A stretch of DNA of 58,330 bases from Bacillus salacetis (lineage in GTDB: Bacteria > Bacillota > Bacilli > Bacillales > Bacillaceae_B). This document shows positions 53,316-58,330 of this stretch, piece after piece. Below the pieces are notes generated by a model. That model was not told the origin of the DNA. It saw only the letters and a list, made by a program, of their open reading frames with translations, and did not search any database. Within the stretch, counting starts at the first letter, position 1, and each line of letters starts with the position of its first letter. Position numbers and translations under genes: made by a program. The stretch covers positions 1-58,330 of the forward strand of contig NZ_QXIR01000031.1 in the NCBI RefSeq assembly GCF_003581585.1. Reading direction: 5' to 3'.

Positions 53316-54437
53316 TTGGATATAGAAAACAGAAGCAACTCCAATATACATTTACTAAAGAAAATTGCGGAACTGTTGAATGAAGAGACTGAATTGCAGC
53401 AGATGCTCTCTTGTGCTCTCCAGGTCTTGATAAATGGTACAGATTTTTCAACCGGCTGGATATTCTTTATAGATAAATCAGGCGGCCATTCGCTTGAGGC
53501 TTATCATAATATCCCCTCTTCTCTTTCTGAAGAAGGATGCTGCCTGCTCAGAAATGGAGGCTGCTGGTGTGTAAACCGCTTTAGGGCAGGTAAGTTGACG
53601 AAAGCGTCCAACATTATTGAGTGCCAGAGAATCGAGAAGTCAATCACTGAAGAACGGGGCGATACAGGAGGAATTGTATACCATGCAACGGTTCCGCTCC
53701 AATCCGGGAATGAATCGTTCGGTTTATTGAACGTAGCCGCTCCCGAGAAGACTCATTTCCATGACCATGAACTCGCCTTGTTGGAATCGGTTGCATTTCA
53801 AATAGGTTCAGCCATAAAGCGGGTCATGCTCACGAAAAAGGAACAGGAAGTGGCACTGATGCAGGAGCGGAACAGGCTGGCAAGGGATTTGCACGATTCA
53901 GTCAATCAGCTGCTTTTTTCCCTTACATTGACAGCCAGAGGGGGAACGATGCTGAGTGAAGACCAAAACGTGAAGGAGACATTCTCCACTATCCAAAGCC
54001 TTGCCCAGGAAGCGTTGACGGAAATGCGCGCCTTGATTTGGCAGCTCAAACCTCAAGGGCTGGAAAATGGTTTTGGTGAAGCTGTAAAAGGCTATGCTGG
54101 TATGCTTGGAATGGAAACCATTGTAAAAGTCGAGGGTGTCGTTGCACTGCCATCCAAAATCGAGGAAGCCCTTTGGAGAATCGGGCAGGAAGCGGTCAAT
54201 AATGCCAAAAAACATTCCGGTCAAGATTGCATCTATTTCTTCTTGAAAACCTCTCCAAAGTTGGTCGTTCTGCAAATAGAAGATAAAGGCTGCGGTTTTC
54301 AATATAGTCCTTCCCGGTCAATCCCTTCAATGGGCATTCAAGGTATGAAGGAACGGGCGGCAAACCTGGGAGGGGAATTTCATATTGACAGCAGGCCGGG
54401 CTCTGGAACGAAAATAACTGTGGAAATTCCATATTGA
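53316..54437 (+). CDS. GAF-domain sensor histidine kinase, NarX/DegS class
   Basis: Soluble kinase of 373 residues. The GAF domain (about 25-175) contains a cysteine cluster: Cys75, Cys76, Cys83, Cys85 and Cys103 (GCCLLRNGGCWCVNR; IIECQRI). The HisKA_3 motif RNRLARDLHDSVNQLLFSL carries acceptor His193, and the ATPase ends with QIEDKGCGFQ and GIQGMKERAANLGG. The cysteine pattern suggests a metal, Fe-S or redox sensor. Start TTG 53316 follows AAGGAGG. The next gene is its regulator. Confidence 0.92.
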   Translation: MDIENRSNSNIHLLKKIAELLNEETELQQMLSCALQVLINGTDFSTGWIFFIDKSGGHSLEAYHNIPSSLSEEGCCLLRNGGCWCVNRFRAGKLTKASNIIECQRIEKSITEERGDTGGIVYHATVPLQSGNESFGLLNVAAPEKTHFHDHELALLESVAFQIGSAIKRVMLTKKEQEVALMQERNRLARDLHDSVNQLLFSLTLTARGGTMLSEDQNVKETFSTIQSLAQEALTEMRALIWQLKPQGLENGFGEAVKGYAGMLGMETIVKVEGVVALPSKIEEALWRIGQEAVNNAKKHSGQDCIYFFLKTSPKLVVLQIEDKGCGFQYSPSRSIPSMGIQGMKERAANLGGEFHIDSRPGSGTKITVEIPY

Positions 54438-54451
54438 AGAGGGGAACCTAA

Positions 54452-55096
54452 ATGACGATTCGAGTACTGATTGCAGATGACCATCATGTGGTAAGGAGGG
54501 GACTGGCCTTCTTCTTGAAAACCCAACAAGATATAGAAATAGTCGGGGAAGCGGCGAACGGGCGTGAAGCTGTGGAATTGGCGGGAAAATACAAACCTGA
54601 TGTGATTTTGATGGACCTGGTCATGCCGGAAATGGATGGAATTCAAGCGACAAAGCATATCAAGCAATCCCATCCTTCCATTGAGATCATGATGCTGACA
54701 AGCTTTTCAGATCAAGATCATGTAATTCCTGCCATTGAAGCCGGTGCAGCGGGGTATCAGCTGAAAGACATAGAACCTGATGAATTGGTGTATTCCATCC
54801 GAAAGCTCGTGAGCGGCGAAAACTCTCTTCACCCCAAGGCTACCAATCATTTGCTGAAGAGGGTTTCACGGAATAATCGGCCCCCGCATCTTATTCACCA
54901 GCTTACTAAACGCGAAAAGGATGTGCTGGTGGAACTGGCCAAGGGCAAAAGCAACAAGGAAATTGCTTCCAGTTTGTTCATTACTGAAAAAACGGTCAAA
55001 ACCCACATCTCCAATATTTTCACAAAGCTTGAAGTTTCCGATAGGACGCAGGCAGCCTTGTATGCAGTTAAGCATGGACTGTCTGAAAAGAATTAG
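54452..55096 (+). CDS. NarL/LuxR-family response regulator
   Basis: 214 residues. Receiver begins IRVLIADDHHVVRRGLAFFL with acceptor Asp55 in LMDLVMPEMDG. The C-terminal LuxR helix-turn-helix is LTKREKDVLVELAKGKSNKE followed by IASSLFITEKTVKTHISNIF. It starts 14 bases after the kinase gene with GAGGGGAACC as ribosome site. Targets are not visible. Its stop overlaps the convergent VOC gene by four bases. Confidence 0.95.
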   Translation: MTIRVLIADDHHVVRRGLAFFLKTQQDIEIVGEAANGREAVELAGKYKPDVILMDLVMPEMDGIQATKHIKQSHPSIEIMMLTSFSDQDHVIPAIEAGAAGYQLKDIEPDELVYSIRKLVSGENSLHPKATNHLLKRVSRNNRPPHLIHQLTKREKDVLVELAKGKSNKEIASSLFITEKTVKTHISNIFTKLEVSDRTQAALYAVKHGLSEKN

Positions 55097-55481
55097 TGGC
55101 CGTCTGTGCCCCCAAACGCAATCTGATAACCATCGGGATCTTTAATCACAAATTCTTTCCAGGGACCGTTGGCTTCATCTATCCATGGCTGGACGGCGAT
55201 TGGCACGTCTTTTGAAGTGAAATCCCGGTGTAGTTCGTCCAGCCCTTTCCAGTTTTCTGTGTAACAATATAGATCGCAGGCGGTTTGTGATCCTTTGCCT
55301 GCTTTATTCGGCCTGACATCCTCAGGGGATTCTGCCTGCAGGAGCTTGAGTGCGAGCCCGCTGAATCCGTCCCTGATGACCCACCAATCCGTTACTTCAC
55401 ACCCCAGCTTTTCCCCGTAAAATTCCTTTGATCTTCTTAAGTCAGATACCAAACTTTCAGTGAACTATGTATTTGCTTCAA
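55093..55481 (-). pseudogene. VOC (glyoxalase-like) protein with N-terminal frameshift
   Basis: The intact part (TTG 55452 to 55093, 119 residues) is a VOC domain: VSDLRRSKEFYGEKLGCEVT and the C-terminal EFVIKDPDGYQIAFGG with the metal Glu region. The usual first strand with its His is missing. It is present upstream in another frame: TTG 55481 gives LKQIHSSLKV after an AGAGGT ribosome site. Adding one T to the TTT at about 55452-55454 joins the frames as HSSLKVLVSDLRRS. So there is a one-base deletion, real or a sequencing error. Confidence 0.75.
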
Positions 55482-55571
55482 ATTGATTACCTCTTCCTAT
55501 AGTTTTATTTGACAAAGTTTTGTTTATCCCTTTAAGTTGTACCAGCTTTTTTAGGTGATAAACTTTATTGG

Positions 55572-55759
55572 AGGCTGCTTTCGCATATGCTGCTGTTTTC
55601 GAAAAAAATTTCAAGTGCCGGATTCTTCACCTGTATTCCAGGTTTTACTTTCGAAGAGAAGAAGCAACTTTTTTCTGTCCTGCTTACCGGGTTTTTGCTG
55701 CGGACTCCAAGGAGATTATTTGCAATTTATATTGAATAGCCACAAAGTTTACGAAAAGG
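55572..55759 (+). repeat. Dispersed intergenic repeat R1, copy 3
   Basis: About 188 bases, most diverged copy: AGGCTGCTTTCGCATATGCT, GTTTTCGAAAAAAATTTC, AGTGCCGGATTCTTCACCTG, GGTTTTACTTTCGAAGAG, and CAAAGTTTACGAAAAGGG at the end. Same order as copies 2 and 4. It fills most of the 55482-55809 gap. Confidence 0.78.
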
Positions 55760-55794
55760 GACAAAAATAAAAGCGGGCTGATGACTCAGCCCGC
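55760..55794 (-). terminator. Terminator of the YhdB-like gene
   Basis: GCGGGCTGA and TCAGCCCGC form a perfect 9-bp stem around TGAC; on the minus strand a TTTTATTTTT tail follows. Confidence 0.9.
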
Positions 55795-55809
55795 AGGATT
55801 GGTGGAATC

Positions 55810-56064
55810 CTATATTTTCATGACGTGTTCCTCGATTGGCTCAATTTGACTTGCAGTCAGATTGGCATGTTCGATATATCTGAGAAGGGTATACATATTC
55901 TGTTCAATTATTGTGTAGTCATGGGAAAAATGATAAGCGTGCAGGAAATGCTCGATCCTTTTAGCTAAAAGGTCGTCTTTGGTCCGTACCATGAGTATGA
56001 GAAGGTTATCCCATTCACTCCGATGTGTATAGTACAAAGCTCTATCGTAATCGACTTTGTTCAT
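55810..56064 (-). CDS. YhdB-like small protein
   Basis: 84 residues, MNKVDYDRALYYTHRSEWDN then ILMVRTKDDLLAKRIEHFLH, matching B. subtilis YhdB in length and pattern, and adjacent to a YhdC-like gene as there. Soluble, helical, function unknown. ATG 56064 has AGGGAGG upstream, so the longer open frame to 56124 is not used. Confidence 0.82.
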   Translation of the reverse strand: MNKVDYDRALYYTHRSEWDNLLILMVRTKDDLLAKRIEHFLHAYHFSHDYTIIEQNMYTLLRYIEHANLTASQIEPIEEHVMKI

Positions 56065-56233
56065 TTGTCTCCCTCCTTCTGAAGGGTTACTACTAGTATG
56101 TTCACTGCACTGCTCAATCTTCACTGAAAAAGTTGGCTGTCCCTTTGTTCAGGGCTTTCCTTCTATTGGATGAATAGTAAGCGGAATATAACTGCATATT
56201 ATATATGAAATTATATGCAGAGGTGAGATAAAG

Positions 56234-56536
56234 ATGAAAAAATGGACCGTGATTTTTTCACTTGTATTCTTTCTATTGGGAAGCCAGCAGACATTCGCTC
56301 AACAGGATTACGAAAAATATGGACGAATTGCAACAGCTGTGGTGAAGGAAGATTACACAGGAGAAAAGCTTGCTGATTATAAGTACAATGGAAGGAAGTC
56401 CTTGGCTGAAGGACAGGTACAGGATACTTTCACTTTCGATGTAGTGAAGGATGGAAAAGATGTAACCGTAAAGGTGAATATTATCCATAATCCTAAAAAG
56501 CCTGCAGATTTAACTATTTCAGTCAATGAATTATAG
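56234..56536 (+). CDS. Secreted DUF3889 protein (YhdC-like)
   Basis: 100 residues with a cleavable signal peptide (MKKWTVIFSLVFFLLGSQQT, then FAQQ as cleavage region). The mature part YGRIATAVVKEDYTGEKLAD and DTFTFDVVKDGKDVTVKVNI fits DUF3889, small secreted proteins of Bacillus including YhdC and YqzG. GAGGTGAG precedes ATG 56234. Function unknown. Confidence 0.82.
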   Translation: MKKWTVIFSLVFFLLGSQQTFAQQDYEKYGRIATAVVKEDYTGEKLADYKYNGRKSLAEGQVQDTFTFDVVKDGKDVTVKVNIIHNPKKPADLTISVNEL

Positions 56537-56546
56537 TCAAGGCGAA

Positions 56547-56581
56547 ATGAGCTTGCCCTTAAAGGGACAAGCTTTTTGTTT
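56547..56581 (+). terminator. Terminator of the YhdC-like gene
   Basis: AGCTTGCCC pairs with GGGACAAGCT (one bulged A) around TTAAA, followed by TTTTTG and TTTTT. Confidence 0.85.
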
Positions 56582-56673
56582 TTGATTGCCAATAAAGGGA
56601 AAATGATAATACACTAATAGAAAGAAAAGATTGAAAAAGGCAAATTGAACTTTCTATTTAATCCAGATACAGT

Positions 56674-56853
56674 GCCCCGGCGGCTGGAGATTTCGGTCTC
56701 TTTCCTTGCGGATAAAGATTTAAGGACAAACCTGCCAGCGTACTTTCCGGCTCCTCCTTACCAAAAAGGAACATCGGCCACTGCACTGGCGGTATTTCCT
56801 TTATCCGATGCGGGAGTGCTTCAATCTGTACGCTGCTTGATCGGGTCACTTTC
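56674..56853 (+). repeat. Inner sequence of repeat R2, solitary copy C
   Basis: CGGCTGGAGATTTCGGTCTC, CTTTCCTTGCGGATAAAG, TTTATCCGATGCGGGAGT, CTTCAATCTGTACGCTGC: the same order as the inner part of R2 copies A and B but without the outer GC-rich arms. An open frame across it (56645-57031) is a by-product. Confidence 0.65.
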
Positions 56854-56933
56854 GTGTTATATGAATGGAGACTTTTCATTATTACGTTCATTCTTTTTCC
56901 GGACGATTTCATACTTTTTAAGGAGGGAGAATG

Positions 56934-58136
56934 ATGAAGACAAGGGCTTTTCGTTACTTGTGGGTTGGACAGGCTTTGGCGAATGGGGGAGATGTGTTTT
57001 TCATTGCAGCCGTAATTGCAGCCACCTATGAATGGACTCATTCCCCTTTCATGATGAGCATCATTCCGGTCGTGATGACCTTTTCCCGGTTTGTCAGCAG
57101 TGTCCTGGCACCCTTGATTTTGGACCGGTTTCATTTAAAGAATCTTTTGTTTCATTCACAAATGCTGAAAACTGTCTTAATGGGCGTGACTGCAGTGATC
57201 CTGTTTAACGGATTGGGGAATATTCCATTCCTGTTTCTCCTTGTGGGCAGTGTCGCTTTTTTGGATGGGTGGGCATTGCCTGCCCGGAACTCATTTGTTC
57301 CATCAATTGTTAGAAGAGAAGATTTGATGGGGGCGAATGGATTCTTGTCCACGATTGATCAAGCTGTTCAATTTTCTGCATGGGCTGTTGGCGGGATTCT
57401 TGTGTCGTTTGCAGGAGAAGGATGGACAATTGTCTTGTCAGGAGCCATATTCCTAGCAAGCAGCTTTATGATGTATAGTCTGCCTATGTATGGCGCTGGA
57501 ATTCCTTTGAAGAAAAGCAGGGAGTTAAACCCTGCAGGGGAAATGGCAGAAGGGTGGGCAGAAATCTGGAAAAGTTCAAAATTAAGGAATATCTTCATTA
57601 TATATGCAACAGAATCGGCCGCAACAGCTGTTTGGGCTGCAGCGATATTATATGTGTATACAGACCAGCAGCTTGGAAAGGGTGTAGAATGGTGGGGCTT
57701 TATCAATTCAGCCTTTTTCATCGGCCTAATAGGAGCAGGGGTCATGCTGTTGAAAACCCATAGATTGTTCTCGGCCAATATATACAAGTGGCTGCCTTCA
57801 GCCCTGATCTGTACTTCAGTGGCAACGTTGTTGTTTGGGTTCACAGGAATTGCTGCCCTGTCGTTGGTATTTTCCATCATCTTCGGTTTTTTTGATGGAC
57901 TGAAGGTGATTCTCCTGCAGACGGCGGTCCAGCACATTGTCAGTCCGGAGAAGCTTCGAAAGGTGTTTGCTGTACAAGGGGCTGTGACCACGCTCTTGTT
58001 TGGAATTTTTACTCTCGCAGCAGGTTTTTTTTCGGGGAAATTCGGGGTTGTGCCTGTATTTGCAGTGTCGGCGGTTCTTCTTATGATTGCAGTTATCCCG
58101 GCCAATAAGCTGAAAACTGAAATAATGGATAATTGA
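56934..58136 (+). CDS. MFS transporter
   Basis: Major facilitator of about 400 residues with twelve membrane helices. Begins MKTRAFRYLWVGQALANGGD, the helix 1 typical of the MFS_3/enterobactin-exporter-like group. VLAPLILDRFHLKNLLFHSQ stands for the loop 2-3 motif; FLDGWALPARNSFVPSIVRR lies in the helix 4-5 region. AGGAGGG precedes; ATG 56934 is better spaced than ATG 56931. Substrate unknown. Confidence 0.88.
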   Translation: MKTRAFRYLWVGQALANGGDVFFIAAVIAATYEWTHSPFMMSIIPVVMTFSRFVSSVLAPLILDRFHLKNLLFHSQMLKTVLMGVTAVILFNGLGNIPFLFLLVGSVAFLDGWALPARNSFVPSIVRREDLMGANGFLSTIDQAVQFSAWAVGGILVSFAGEGWTIVLSGAIFLASSFMMYSLPMYGAGIPLKKSRELNPAGEMAEGWAEIWKSSKLRNIFIIYATESAATAVWAAAILYVYTDQQLGKGVEWWGFINSAFFIGLIGAGVMLLKTHRLFSANIYKWLPSALICTSVATLLFGFTGIAALSLVFSIIFGFFDGLKVILLQTAVQHIVSPEKLRKVFAVQGAVTTLLFGIFTLAAGFFSGKFGVVPVFAVSAVLLMIAVIPANKLKTEIMDN

Positions 58137-58142
58137 GCTTTG

Positions 58143-58171
58143 AAGGGTCTCTTTAGGGAGGCTCTTTTTTT
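58143..58171 (+). terminator. Terminator of the last MFS gene
   Basis: AGGGTCTC pairs with GAGGCTCT (two G-U) around TTTAGG, followed by seven T. Confidence 0.7.
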
Positions 58172-58173
58172 AA

Positions 58174-58330
58174 GGCTGTTTTTGCATATATTGTTGCGTT
58201 CGGAAAAATCCCAGGTGCCGGATTTTTCCCCTGTATACAAAGATTTTACTCTCGAAAAAGAACGAGCAGCTCTTTTCTTTCCTGCTCACAGGGGTTTTAC
58301 GACGATTTACCAGGATATTAGTTAAAATTT
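58174..58330 (+). repeat. Dispersed intergenic repeat R1, copy 4 (runs off the window)
   Basis: GGCTGTTTTTGCATATATTG, TTGCGTTCGGAAAAATCCC, GTGCCGGATTTTTCCCCTGT, TTTTACTCTCGAAAAAG, CAGGGGTTTTACGACGATTT. Contains the perfect inverted repeat GGAAAAATCC...GGATTTTTCC around CAGGTGCC. The 3' end lies beyond the window. Confidence 0.8.

Noticed and set aside
56645..57031. 128-residue open frame
   Set aside because: Crosses the repeat R2 module and the start of the MFS gene in another frame.
57368..58240. 290-residue antisense frame over the last MFS gene
   Set aside because: Antisense to a clear transporter, without ribosome site or plausible protein composition.

Overview
The window is a chromosomal segment of a low-to-moderate GC, spore-forming Bacillaceae bacterium. 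The evidence is Bacillus-type 5S and tRNA genes in a trnD-like order, AGGAGG-type ribosome binding sites with frequent GTG/TTG starts, sporulation-linked prkA and yhbH, a consensus Rex operator, and a gene order that follows the B. subtilis yhbA-yhbB-cspR(trmL)-prkA-yhbH and yhcT-yhcU-yhcX-pgcA(yhxB)-yhdB-yhdC stretch with insertions. No species is claimed.

Layout. 1-1968: 5S rRNA and sixteen tRNA genes ending in a terminator. 2222-12659: a carbohydrate locus with two ABC permeases, a solute-binding lipoprotein carrying a one-base frameshift, a YesM/YesN-type two-component system, then ThuA, two Gfo/Idh/MocA dehydrogenases and a TIM-barrel isomerase, tightly packed; no ABC ATPase or glycosidase is present. 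12833-13348: a thioredoxin-like lipoprotein whose reading frame is interrupted by one TGA, exactly where the first Cys of a CxxC motif belongs, followed at the right distance by a SECIS-like hairpin: a candidate selenoprotein (UGLC motif) and the most interesting object here. 14023-24726: B3/B4 protein, queG, MFS pumps, an autoregulated TetR-pump pair, a glycerophosphodiesterase, an amidase (yhbB-like), trmL, a flavin nitroreductase and a 31-residue membrane peptide. 24941-34371: prkA, yhbH, a phosphotransferase, proC, a SIMPL/Gly-Pro-rich operon, ldh with its Rex box and a purine permease with PurBox-like sequences. 34548-45919: rocB-like peptidase, nitroreductase, a 32-residue membrane peptide, two unknown proteins, mscL, helD, an aldo/keto reductase, wrbA with a probable redox operator, an RluA-type pseudouridine synthase and yhcU. 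45920-47777: a large tandem repeat array. 47778-58136: NERD nuclease-like protein, yhcX, pgcA, a cysteine-rich GAF kinase/regulator pair, a frameshifted glyoxalase-like gene, yhdB, yhdC and an MFS transporter.

Intergenic DNA is unusually rich in structure. Four tandem arrays of unrelated sequence share a 52-53 bp period (about five helical turns). A ~160-190 bp structured repeat occurs four times. A second composite repeat occurs twice around one gene, with its inner part alone near the right end. Two perfect long hairpins share the core GGGGACAGTCCCC but have different, mutually complementary outer arms.

Limits: everything was read by eye. Family names come from recognised motifs, not searches. 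Sequences just outside the window (23S rRNA on the left, remainder of a repeat on the right) cannot be seen.
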